A DNA stretch of 19,411 nt from an uncultured bacterium (GTDB lineage Bacteria > Desulfobacterota > Desulfovibrionia > Desulfovibrionales > Desulfovibrionaceae). Location of the stretch: assembly GCA_905214305.1 (NCBI GenBank), contig CAJMLK010000054.1:1-19411 (forward strand), read 5' to 3'. This document shows, in pieces, positions 6,416 to 13,304 of this stretch (positions are counted from its first letter, which is position 1; the number at the start of each line of letters is the position of its first letter). The notes under the pieces are model-generated. The model was given only the letters and a program-made list of their open reading frames with translations, searched no databases and was not told where the DNA came from. A program made the translations under genes and the position numbers.

Positions 6416-8425
6416 TCAGTCGTCTGTATTCCACCGTGCACGCACGGTTTCCATGCGCTCGTCAAGAGCGGTCATTTCCTCAAAGATGTCTTCGCCGCGT
6501 TTTTTGCAGGCTTCGAAACTTTTCAGCAGTTCCGTAGCTTTTCCGTGATCGGCGTAGACTTCGGGGTCGGCCAGCTGGGCCTCTGTCACGCCCTGCTTTT
6601 CAAGCACGCTGGTGAGCTCTTTTTCCAGAGCATCGTACTTGCTTTGCAGGGGCTTGATTTCCTTGTGCAGGGCATTGCGCTTTTCAGCCTGTTCGCGTTT
6701 GAGGCGTTTCTGCTCTTCACGCGAAAGGTTTTGCGCCGCTGCATCCAGCGCCGCAGCGCCGTTTGTGCCCCGTCCGGGGGCCGTGCCGCCGGGAGCCGCC
6801 GTGGCCGTCTGGCCTGCACCCGCCATGCGGGCGCGGCGTTCTGCGTCATACGCGGCAAAGTCCGAGAACACGGTAAGGCCGCTTTTGTCAAGCTCCCACG
6901 CTTCTGCGCCCACCTGCGAGAGCAGCCAGCGGTCATGCGCCACCATAAGCAGGGTTCCTGTGAATTTTTGCAGGGCTGCTACGAGCGCCTCGCGGCTTTC
7001 AAGGTCCAGATGGTTGGTGGGTTCGTCCAGCAGCAGAAAGTTGCAGCGCTTCAGAAACAGGCTCGCCAGCACAAGGCGGCTTTTTTCTCCGCCCGAAAGT
7101 CCGCTGACCTGACGGTCAAAGTATTCCTGCCCAAGCATGAAGAGGCCGAGCACGCTCATAAGCTCTTCTTCTGTGGTGCGGGGGTCGGACAGTCGGCGGA
7201 TTTCACCGAGCACCGTGGTGTCGCTGCGCAGGGTGTCCATCTGGTGCTGGGTATAGTAGCCCAGTCGCACCTGGGAAGAGGTGACCATATTGCCGCCGCA
7301 GCGCTCAAGGCTGCCTGACAGCAGTTTGAGCAGGGTGGACTTGCCGCAGCCGTTGTGCCCCACCAGAGCAATGCGCTGCCCGCGATACAGGGTGAAGGTC
7401 AGCGGCGGCCACATTTTTTTGCCGTCGTTGAAGTGAAAGTCCAGGTCTGCTGCGGAGAGGACGATCTTTTCGGAATGGGGCGCTTCGGGCCAGGTGAAAT
7501 TCAGTTCCTTGCGCTTGGGTTCCGGCCGGTAGTCTTCCAGCTCTTTTTCCAGCTTTTTTGCCATCTTCTGGCGCGATCCAGCCTGACGGGCCTTGGTTGC
7601 CTTGGCGCGGAAGCGCTCCACAAAGGCCATCTTGCGGTCAAGCTCGTCCTTGAGGGCGCGGGCTTCACGCTCGCGCTGGGCGTTATACTCGTCCTGAAGG
7701 GTCAGAAACTGGGTATAGGTGGCCTTGCGGAACACGGGGCGCGAAAGACCGAGGTAAAGCACATGCGTGCCCACCGTGTCCATGAAGCGGCGGTCGTGCG
7801 CCACAAAGACCAGCGCACCCTTGAAGTCCAGCAAAAAGGACTCCAGCCATTCCACGGCTTCCATGTCCAGATGGTTGGTGGGTTCGTCCAGCAGGAGCAC
7901 GTCGGCCCCGGCGGTGAGCACGCGGGCCAGCTTGGCGCGTTCGCGCCAGCCGCCCGAAAGTTCACGCAGGGTGCGATGCCACTTGCGTTCGGCAAAACCC
8001 AGCCCCGAAAGCACGGCCTTGGCGCGATGTTCGGGATTATAGCCATAGCGCGCCTCAAGTTCGCTCTGCAGATGCATAAGCTCTGTGAGCCGCGACTCGT
8101 CTTTGGCAGCGGCGGCTTCTTCCCATTGCGCCCAGAAATCGCTCCAGTCGTGCAGCACATCCAGCACATAGGTCAGCAGGGGCGTATCCAGAGCTTCTTC
8201 GGAAAGCTCCTGTTCCACATAGCCCATGCGGCAGCCGCGCGGTAGTATGACCCTGCCGCCATCCGGGGCATCTACCCCGGCCAGCAGGCGCAGAAGGGTT
8301 GATTTGCCCGTGCCGTTGGGACCGCACACGCACAGGCGCACGCCGGAATCCACCTCCAGCGAAAAATTGCTGAAAATATCCCGGCCGCCAAATGACTTGG
8401 AAAGTTCCTGAATCGTTATTTTCAC
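6416..8425 (-). CDS. ABC-F family ATPase (YheS/Uup-like), ribosome-associated type
   Basis: This 669-residue protein has two ABC cassettes and no membrane segments, the ABC-F layout; members act on ribosomes (translation factors, antibiotic protection) rather than as transporters. Cassette 1: Walker A GPNGTGKS 35-42, signature LSGGW 156-160, Walker B LLLDEPTNHLD 177-187, H210. Cassette 2: Walker A GHNGCGKS 356-363, signature LSGGE 443-447, Walker B LLLDEPTNHLD 464-474, H497. The charged linker at about 240-305 corresponds to the P-site tRNA interaction motif. Residues about 565-665 form a C-terminal coiled coil after an Ala/Gly-rich hinge. It starts with GTG, overlapping the SDR stop as GTGA, with GAGGG six bases upstream. 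YheS-like assignment is from length and tail only; a drug-resistance role is not indicated. Confidence 0.9.
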   Translation of the reverse strand: MKITIQELSKSFGGRDIFSNFSLEVDSGVRLCVCGPNGTGKSTLLRLLAGVDAPDGGRVILPRGCRMGYVEQELSEEALDTPLLTYVLDVLHDWSDFWAQWEEAAAAKDESRLTELMHLQSELEARYGYNPEHRAKAVLSGLGFAERKWHRTLRELSGGWRERAKLARVLTAGADVLLLDEPTNHLDMEAVEWLESFLLDFKGALVFVAHDRRFMDTVGTHVLYLGLSRPVFRKATYTQFLTLQDEYNAQREREARALKDELDRKMAFVERFRAKATKARQAGSRQKMAKKLEKELEDYRPEPKRKELNFTWPEAPHSEKIVLSAADLDFHFNDGKKMWPPLTFTLYRGQRIALVGHNGCGKSTLLKLLSGSLERCGGNMVTSSQVRLGYYTQHQMDTLRSDTTVLGEIRRLSDPRTTEEELMSVLGLFMLGQEYFDRQVSGLSGGEKSRLVLASLFLKRCNFLLLDEPTNHLDLESREALVAALQKFTGTLLMVAHDRWLLSQVGAEAWELDKSGLTVFSDFAAYDAERRARMAGAGQTATAAPGGTAPGRGTNGAAALDAAAQNLSREEQKRLKREQAEKRNALHKEIKPLQSKYDALEKELTSVLEKQGVTEAQLADPEVYADHGKATELLKSFEACKKRGEDIFEEMTALDERMETVRARWNTDD

Positions 8426-9753
8426 AACCAGCCCTCACGGCGGTAGCCTTCTACGGCTTCTTTCATTCCCGCCTCAAGGCTCATGCACGGCGTGAAGCCA
8501 AGCTCGCGCCGTATGCGGCTGCCATTGCACAGCCAGCCCGCCTGACGGGCTTCGCGGTATTTGTCCATATTCCAGTTGGGGGCGCGGCGCAGGCGACCGC
8601 CAAAGCGGGCGGGCAACCGGGCCAGCAGGGCATCGGCCACAATACCCACGGCCGAAGACAGTCCGGCTGTCAGCGCCATGACGGGCAAGGGCATGCGGAT
8701 AATGCGCACCCGGCGCGTCTTGCGCCCAAGGGCCGCGTCCACAGCCCCTCCCATGACGCGGCAAAAGTCGCTCATGGTGTGCGCGTGACCGTCGCTGAGA
8801 TGGTAGACGCCCGTTGCCTCCGGGCGGCAGGCGCATATGACGGCCTGCCCCATGTCGCGGGCATGTATGGCGCTGACAGGAAATTCCCGCCCGGCGCCGG
8901 GGCTGACAGCCAGACCGGACATGACGCCCTTGAACACGGGCAGCAGACCCTTGTCGCCGGAGCCGTAGATGATGGGCGGGCGCAGGGTTACCAGACGGTC
9001 GCCCAGAGCGCGTCCCAGTATCTGCTCCGTAAGCATTTTTGACCAGCCATAGGCGGAAACGGGCGCGGGCGGCGCATCGTCCTCCACTCCGGGGGCCGTG
9101 CCGCAGGGGCCGGTGGCCGCCAGACTGGACACCAGCACAAATCGCCGTATGCCGCCTTTGCCGTCCTTGTCATCTCGGGCGTTGCGCGCGGCCCTGTCGG
9201 CCTGAGCGACCACGTCGGCCAGACTGCGGGCGGCGCGGGCATTGGCACGCAGATAGTCCTGCCAGCCCAGACCAAAAAGCAGGGCAGCCATGTGGATGAC
9301 CATATCCTGCCCTTCAAGGGCCTCGACCAGACCGCGCCCGCTGGCGAGATCCGCCCGGGCCACAGCCACGCCTTGCGGCAGATGCGCCGTGTGCGAGCTT
9401 GAGCGCGTAAGGCAGGTGACGTGCGCTCCGGCTTCAAGCAGCTGCGGCAACAGATGCCGCCCCACAAAGCCTGTGCCGCCCGTAAGCAGCACCCTGACGC
9501 CCGCCAGATGGGCGGTGCTGAAGGTGGCGGTTTCCGCTGCCGCGCTGACTGGCCCGCCTGCCGACAGGCCTGCCAAAAGGCCCGCCGACGGATTTGCCGA
9601 CTGAAGCTCGGGGCATTCTGCGGGACATTCTGCGGGACGCTCTGCGGGGCATCCTGTCCGGTGTTCCGGCAGATGATCTTTTTGGCCGGGAGCGGTATTA
9701 CCCGCCAAATCAGAAGATGTGCTCATGCCTGTACCGGGAGCCGTCGCGCTCAT
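8422..9753 (-). CDS. NAD(P)-dependent extended SDR (epimerase/dehydratase/reductase-like)
   Basis: This 443-residue protein has an extended short-chain dehydrogenase fold from about residue 86. TGGTGFVG (91-98) is the dinucleotide-binding loop, MAALL (155-159) follows strand 4, VLVSSLAATG (206-215) carries the catalytic Ser region, and YGWSK (235-239) is the YX3K pair. Substrate is unknown; relatives include sugar epimerases, 3-beta-hydroxysteroid-type and ceramide reductases. The first 80 residues are an atypical, low-complexity, probably disordered segment partly encoded by 12-bp tandem repeats. The start is supported by an ATGA overlap with the preceding GNAT gene and GGGAG 8 bases upstream, so the extension seems real unless translation begins inside it (M10). 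It is tightly coupled on both sides, to the GNAT-fold gene and the ABC-F gene. Confidence 0.85.
   Translation of the reverse strand: MSATAPGTGMSTSSDLAGNTAPGQKDHLPEHRTGCPAERPAECPAECPELQSANPSAGLLAGLSAGGPVSAAAETATFSTAHLAGVRVLLTGGTGFVGRHLLPQLLEAGAHVTCLTRSSSHTAHLPQGVAVARADLASGRGLVEALEGQDMVIHMAALLFGLGWQDYLRANARAARSLADVVAQADRAARNARDDKDGKGGIRRFVLVSSLAATGPCGTAPGVEDDAPPAPVSAYGWSKMLTEQILGRALGDRLVTLRPPIIYGSGDKGLLPVFKGVMSGLAVSPGAGREFPVSAIHARDMGQAVICACRPEATGVYHLSDGHAHTMSDFCRVMGGAVDAALGRKTRRVRIIRMPLPVMALTAGLSSAVGIVADALLARLPARFGGRLRRAPNWNMDKYREARQAGWLCNGSRIRRELGFTPCMSLEAGMKEAVEGYRREGWL
9611..9658. repeat. Four 12-bp tandem repeats inside the SDR gene
   Basis: Four consecutive units of the type GGGCATTCTGCG (GGGCATTCTGCG, GGACATTCTGCG, GGACGCTCTGCG, GGGCATCCTGTC) keep the frame and encode a CPAE-like peptide repeat (residues about 35-50) in the N-terminal extension. 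A Pro/Ala/Gly-rich stretch follows. Such in-frame repeats suggest slippage-driven length variation. Confidence 0.7.
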
Positions 9754-10880
9754 GCCTCGATCTCCCTGCGGTAGATGCGGTAGCGCTTGGTAATGCGGCC
9801 AGAAAAGTCTTCAATAAGGTCATTGACGGGCGCGTTGTCCTCAAGAACCCACGAGGCTTCAACCCACTGAAAGTCCGGGTTCTGATGGGCTTTTTCCATC
9901 AGATAGTCCAGCAAGAGCAGGGGCAGGCCCATGAGCCGGAATTCTTCACGGATGCCGAAAAGAATGATGCGGTAGCCGCCGCGTATTTCTGCGCGCGCAC
10001 GCCACCAGTGCCACAGGGCCGCAAGCCCGAGCTTGCCGTTGAGGCGCCGCAGCAGCGGGGCCATGTCGGGCAGGGCCACCATGCCTGCCGCCGGTTTGCC
10101 GTTGTGGAAAAAGAGCACGAAAAAATCCGTGTCCAGCACGGCCTTGAGTTCCTTGACGTGCTGTTCGGCCTCGGCGTCCGACAAGGGCGAGAAACCCCAG
10201 TTCTGCGCCCACGACTCCTTGTACAGGGTGAACATGTCGCGGATGTCCTGGGTCAGCGTGGCCTTGCCTGAAGTGCGGCAGGTGAAATGCCCCTCTTTTT
10301 TGAGGCGGGCGACTTCTTCGTGGAGCCATTCTGGTGGCGAGAAGTGTTCTTTTTCAATAAGATAGGCAAAAAGATCCTGCTCCTTGCGCAGATGCCAGCC
10401 TTCGAGCAGCTCCGCATAGTACGACGGGTTCCAGGGCATCATGATGGTGGGGGCAAGTTCAAAGCCGTTCACCAGCAGGCCGCAGGTGTAGTTGGCGGAG
10501 GGGTTCAGCGGCCCGCGCATGAAGGTCATCCCTTGGGCTGCCAGCCAGTTTCTGGCGGCGTCCAGCAGGGCATGGGCGGCTTCGCGGTCGTTTTCGCATT
10601 CAAAAAAGCCGAAGGCGCCGCAGGTTTCGCCCGCGTAGGCATTATATTTATCGTCAATAATGGCGGCAATGCGCCCTACGGGCCGTCCGTCCCGCAGGGC
10701 CAGAAAAAGCCTGCGCCGGGCGTTTTCCCAAAAGGGGTGCTGCCCGGGCGTGAGCAGTTCGCGCTCCTGACTCTTGATGGGCGGCGTCCACAGGGGGCTT
10801 TGGGCGTAGATGCTCCACGGCAGATCCAGAAACTGGCCTGTTTCCGCTTCGGAGCGGGCGGTAATGACGGCAAGTCCCAT
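9750..10880 (-). CDS. GNAT-fold (acyl-CoA N-acyltransferase superfamily) protein
   Basis: This 376-residue soluble protein resembles a widespread, poorly characterised family with two GNAT-like halves. Residues about 1-170 contain the conserved WTPP (31-34), HPFWENA (48-54), GRPVGRIAAI (65-74), GAFGFFE (88-94), RGPLNPSANYTCGLLV (122-137) and MMPWNP (147-152). The second half has FFVLFFHNGKPAAG (253-266) and ends with EASWVLEDNAPVN (341-353) before KRYRIYRR. No signal peptide or membrane helix. Members are often annotated only as N-acetyltransferase or hypothetical. Bacterial ceramide synthase belongs to the same superfamily, but I cannot tell whether this is the same subfamily. It begins three bases after the pyrD stop and overlaps the SDR gene by ATGA. 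No strong ribosome site of its own (GGA in the pyrD end), suggesting coupling. Confidence 0.75.
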   Translation of the reverse strand: MGLAVITARSEAETGQFLDLPWSIYAQSPLWTPPIKSQERELLTPGQHPFWENARRRLFLALRDGRPVGRIAAIIDDKYNAYAGETCGAFGFFECENDREAAHALLDAARNWLAAQGMTFMRGPLNPSANYTCGLLVNGFELAPTIMMPWNPSYYAELLEGWHLRKEQDLFAYLIEKEHFSPPEWLHEEVARLKKEGHFTCRTSGKATLTQDIRDMFTLYKESWAQNWGFSPLSDAEAEQHVKELKAVLDTDFFVLFFHNGKPAAGMVALPDMAPLLRRLNGKLGLAALWHWWRARAEIRGGYRIILFGIREEFRLMGLPLLLLDYLMEKAHQNPDFQWVEASWVLEDNAPVNDLIEDFSGRITKRYRIYRREIEA

Positions 10881-10883
10881 AGA

Positions 10884-11810
10884 TCAGTCCAGCTGCAGGC
10901 TGCCGCGCAGCTCTTCAAGCGAGGTGATGCCCAGACGTTCGCACGCTTCGGGCAGCTGCTGCACAAGGTCAAAGGCGCAGTCGGGCCGCATGAAGCTCGC
11001 TGTGCCGATCTGAACCGCGTGCGCGCCAGCCAGAATGAATTCCAGCACGTCTTCCACGCAGCTGATGCCGCCCACGCCGATTACGGGAATCTTGACCGCG
11101 CGGGCCACCTGCCACACGCAGCGCAGGGCCACGGGCTTGATGGCCGGGCCGGAAAGGCCGCCCACCACATTGGCAAGCGACGGACGGCGGGTCTTCAGGT
11201 CAACGGCCATGCCCAGAAGGGTGTTGATGCAGGATATGCTGTCGGCCCCGGCGTCTTCCGCCGCGCGCGCCATCGCAGTGATGTCGGTGACGTTGGGCGA
11301 AAGCTTGACCATGATGTGCTTGCCGGGAGCCGCATGGCGCACGATGGACGTGACCTGGGCAATCATGCCGGGGTCCTGGCCAAAGGCCACACCGCCCTCG
11401 CGCACGTTGGGGCAGGACACGTTCACTTCCAGAGCGGCCACGCCTTCTTCATCATTCAGGCGGGCGGCCAGTCGGCCGAATTCTTCGGCTGACGAGGCGT
11501 AGATATTTGCCATGACGGCAGTTTCCTGCCAGGGCAGCAGGGGGAGCTTTTGGGTACAAAAGGCATCCACGCCGTCATTTTGCAGGCCAACGGCATTGAG
11601 CATGCCGGAAACGGTCTCCACAATGCGCGGACTGGGGTTGCCCTCACGCGGCTCAAGGGAAAGCCCCTTGACCACCATGCCGCCAAGGCTGGCAAGGTCG
11701 CCGTAGCTGGCGAACTCCACACCGTAGCCAAACGTGCCGGAAGCCGTAAGTATGGGATTTTTGAGGGACAGATCGTGTGTTTGCCCGTTGAGCGTAACGG
11801 AAAGGTCCAT
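10884..11810 (-). CDS. pyrD: Dihydroorotate dehydrogenase B, catalytic subunit (PyrD, class 1B)
   Basis: The 308-residue FMN enzyme oxidises dihydroorotate to orotate in pyrimidine synthesis. As class 1B it passes electrons through the PyrK iron-sulfur/FAD subunit to NAD. Seen: KNPILTASGTFGYG (17-30), substrate loop NAVGLQN (72-78), and the catalytic cysteine C133 in EVNVSCPN, which marks class 1 (class 2 has Ser). VKLSPN (168-173), GGLSGPAIKP (217-226) and the FMN phosphate loop GVGGIS (245-250) follow, with QIGTA at 267-271. The ATG at 11810 (MDLSVTLNG) has GGAG nine bases upstream and is where the family starts; the open frame extends further upstream without similarity. It lies 460 bp after pyrK rather than directly abutting it, and leads the GNAT-SDR-ABC-F block. 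Confidence 0.94.
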   Translation of the reverse strand: MDLSVTLNGQTHDLSLKNPILTASGTFGYGVEFASYGDLASLGGMVVKGLSLEPREGNPSPRIVETVSGMLNAVGLQNDGVDAFCTQKLPLLPWQETAVMANIYASSAEEFGRLAARLNDEEGVAALEVNVSCPNVREGGVAFGQDPGMIAQVTSIVRHAAPGKHIMVKLSPNVTDITAMARAAEDAGADSISCINTLLGMAVDLKTRRPSLANVVGGLSGPAIKPVALRCVWQVARAVKIPVIGVGGISCVEDVLEFILAGAHAVQIGTASFMRPDCAFDLVQQLPEACERLGITSLEELRGSLQLD

Positions 11811-12270
11811 ACCGCATTCTCCAGTAACCACGCAGACCCGCCGGGGCGCAAAACAATGCGCCGGGCGGGGCTGGCAAGGTGTTTTATGCCCGCCGGGGCG
11901 TATTCCACTATTTTTTCTGCCCGCTGTCTTTTGGCGGCGGGACGATGGGAAGCATTCCGTCTGTACGGGCTGCTTTCCGGCGAACCTGCGCGCCCCGGCA
12001 GAGAACAGCATCTTCCAGTGTGGAAGCGCCTGGGAGCTGTGCAGAGCAAGAGCGTTTTTCAGCCGTCAAGAAGGGCATTCTTAAAGGCGCACCACCTGAA
12101 GCTGAAAACACGCAGCCGCTCTGCGCGGATTTTTTGAAAATTGTGCCGCGCCGCAACAGGAGGACAGAGCCTGCCGTGCTGCCGACGGCCACAGGGATGC
12201 GTTTCGGCAACAGGCCGCCACCACGGGGCAGGCCTGAGCTGCGCCGCCCCGTGCGCTGCTTTTCAACGGG
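11811..12270. other. 460-bp gap between pyrK and pyrD
   Basis: No gene is supported here. Minus-strand features: an imperfect GC hairpin at about 11836-11870 (loop AAAACAAT) just upstream of the pyrD ribosome site, and a GCGCGG/CCGCGC stem around a 17-base A/T-rich loop near 12120-12150. No good -35/-10 pair was found for pyrD. A 100-residue open frame at 11908-12210 (minus) has no recognisable similarity and a composition unlike the neighbours, so it is not called as a gene. The hairpins could be attenuator-like or simply GC background. Confidence 0.45.
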
Positions 12271-13080
12271 CTACAGCTCTATCTGATCCGACCAGAACAC
12301 AGGGCCGTGGTTGCATGCCTGCACCTGACTGCCGCGCTTGGCCGGAACGGGCCATGCTTCTGTCGTTTTGGTCACGCAGCCAAGGCAGGCTCCCACACCG
12401 CAAGCCATGCGGTTTTCGAGAGAAAGCTGGCAGCGCACGCCCAGTTCGGCGGCAAATCTTTGCACGGTGCGCATGAACGGCGTGGGGCCGCAGGCCATGA
12501 CAAGGCCCTTTTGCTCGGCGTATTCCGTCATGCGTTCCTGAATGGAAAATATGAAATTGTCCAGATCGCCGGGCACGGTTTCCCGCAGGCTGTCCAGCGG
12601 CACATGCTCATTGATGCTGTCCACCGGATAGCAGCTTATGGGCTCGCGATGGCCGAAAAGCATGGTGACATTCCAGGGCTTGGGATGCTCGCTCACATAG
12701 CCCACAAAAGGCACGATGCCCATGCCCCCGGCCAGCAGCAGCGTGGGCGTGTCGGGTTCGGTGACGAAGCCGTTGCCCAGGGGACCCCACGCGCGCACCT
12801 TGTCACCGGGGCGCAGTTCGGACATGCGCTTTGTGCCTTTGCCCACAACCTGAAAAAAACAGATCATGTGCCGGGCGGTCATATGGCATATGCCGAGGGG
12901 CCGTGCCCAGGGGATTTCAAGCCCGAAAGACTGGGGACGGATCATGACAAACTGGCCCGGCCGCCACCTGGTCCATTCGGGGCGGGTAAGGCGCAGTGCG
13001 AAGAAGCGGCTTTCGTTGCCGGTTTGCCCAAAGGGCACAAGGTCCAGAACACTCAGCTCGCATGAAGTTGGTTGCGACAT
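12271..13080 (-). CDS. pyrK: Dihydroorotate dehydrogenase B, electron-transfer subunit (PyrK)
   Basis: This 269-residue iron-sulfur flavoprotein links PyrD to NAD. Residues about 5-105 form the FAD-binding barrel: PGQFVMI (41-47), ARPLGI (59-64) and GPLGNGF (99-105). Residues about 110-215 form the NAD-binding domain, with LLLAGGMGIVPF (114-125), LFGHRE (141-146) and MACGPTPF (195-202). The [2Fe-2S] ligands are C227, C232, C235 and C256 (CX4CX2CX20C); the last gap is longer than in the Lactococcus lactis protein as I recall it. The start ATG 13080 (MSQPTSCEL) is chosen because a near-consensus promoter ends six bases before it. An in-frame TTG at 13107 would sit inside that promoter. No Shine-Dalgarno sequence is visible, so the message may be leaderless. 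Partner pyrD lies downstream on the same strand. Confidence 0.92.
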   Translation of the reverse strand: MSQPTSCELSVLDLVPFGQTGNESRFFALRLTRPEWTRWRPGQFVMIRPQSFGLEIPWARPLGICHMTARHMICFFQVVGKGTKRMSELRPGDKVRAWGPLGNGFVTEPDTPTLLLAGGMGIVPFVGYVSEHPKPWNVTMLFGHREPISCYPVDSINEHVPLDSLRETVPGDLDNFIFSIQERMTEYAEQKGLVMACGPTPFMRTVQRFAAELGVRCQLSLENRMACGVGACLGCVTKTTEAWPVPAKRGSQVQACNHGPVFWSDQIEL

Positions 13081-13086
13081 GCGCTG

Positions 13087-13115
13087 ACTATAGGCGTACT
13101 TGGTCAACTGGTCAA
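13087..13115 (-). promoter_or_regulatory. Sigma70-type promoter for pyrK, possibly producing a leaderless mRNA
   Basis: On the minus strand TTGACC (complement of 13110-13115) is followed by 17 bases and TATAGT (complement of 13087-13092). The ATG of pyrK begins six bases after the -10 box, which is about where transcription should start. A second TTGACC copy occurs 8 bp downstream (complement of 13102-13107) as a direct repeat, so the region could also contain an operator. Confidence 0.6.
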
Positions 13116-13147
13116 CCGGGCACAGGCCCGTAAACGGGACAATTAAA

Positions 13148-13180
13148 CCCCCTTTTTCAATGTGGCTTTTGAAAGGGGGG
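13148..13180. other. Hairpin between the divergent pyrK and M24 peptidase genes
   Basis: CCCCCTTTTTCAA (13148-13160) pairs with TTGAAAGGGGG (from 13169) around an 8-base loop, with two unpaired T. On the minus strand it is followed by TTTAATTGT, so it could stop transcription entering pyrK from the right, but no minus-strand gene lies upstream before htpG. Function unknown. Confidence 0.35.
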
Positions 13181-13257
13181 CAATGCTTGTTCCCAAAAGG
13201 GCATGCACGGTGTTTTCGAGGTCCTGTACGGGGCTGCCATGCCGGATATTTTTCAAC

Positions 13258-13286
13258 TTTTCAGGGTCGGTCGCACGCGCTACACT
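13258..13286 (+). promoter_or_regulatory. Weak candidate promoter for the M24 peptidase gene
   Basis: TTTTCA (13258-13263), 17 bases, TACACT (13281-13286); four of six matches in each hexamer. It lies 18 bases before the translation start, and the downstream AGGAG at 13293-13297 fits a short leader. Confidence 0.3.
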
Positions 13287-13304
13287 GGCGGCAGGAGAAT
13301 ACTC

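Noticed and set aside
5735..7318. 527-codon plus-strand open frame
   Set aside because: Runs across the mutT-type gene, an intergenic gap and the ABC-F gene on the opposite strand; no domain visible.
9540..9660. CRISPR-like array in the repeat-rich start of the SDR gene
   Set aside because: Units are 12 bp, contiguous and in frame, without spacers.
11908..12210. 100-codon minus-strand open frame between pyrK and pyrD
   Set aside because: No ribosome site, no similarity recognised, no conserved-looking pattern; could be revisited with comparative data.
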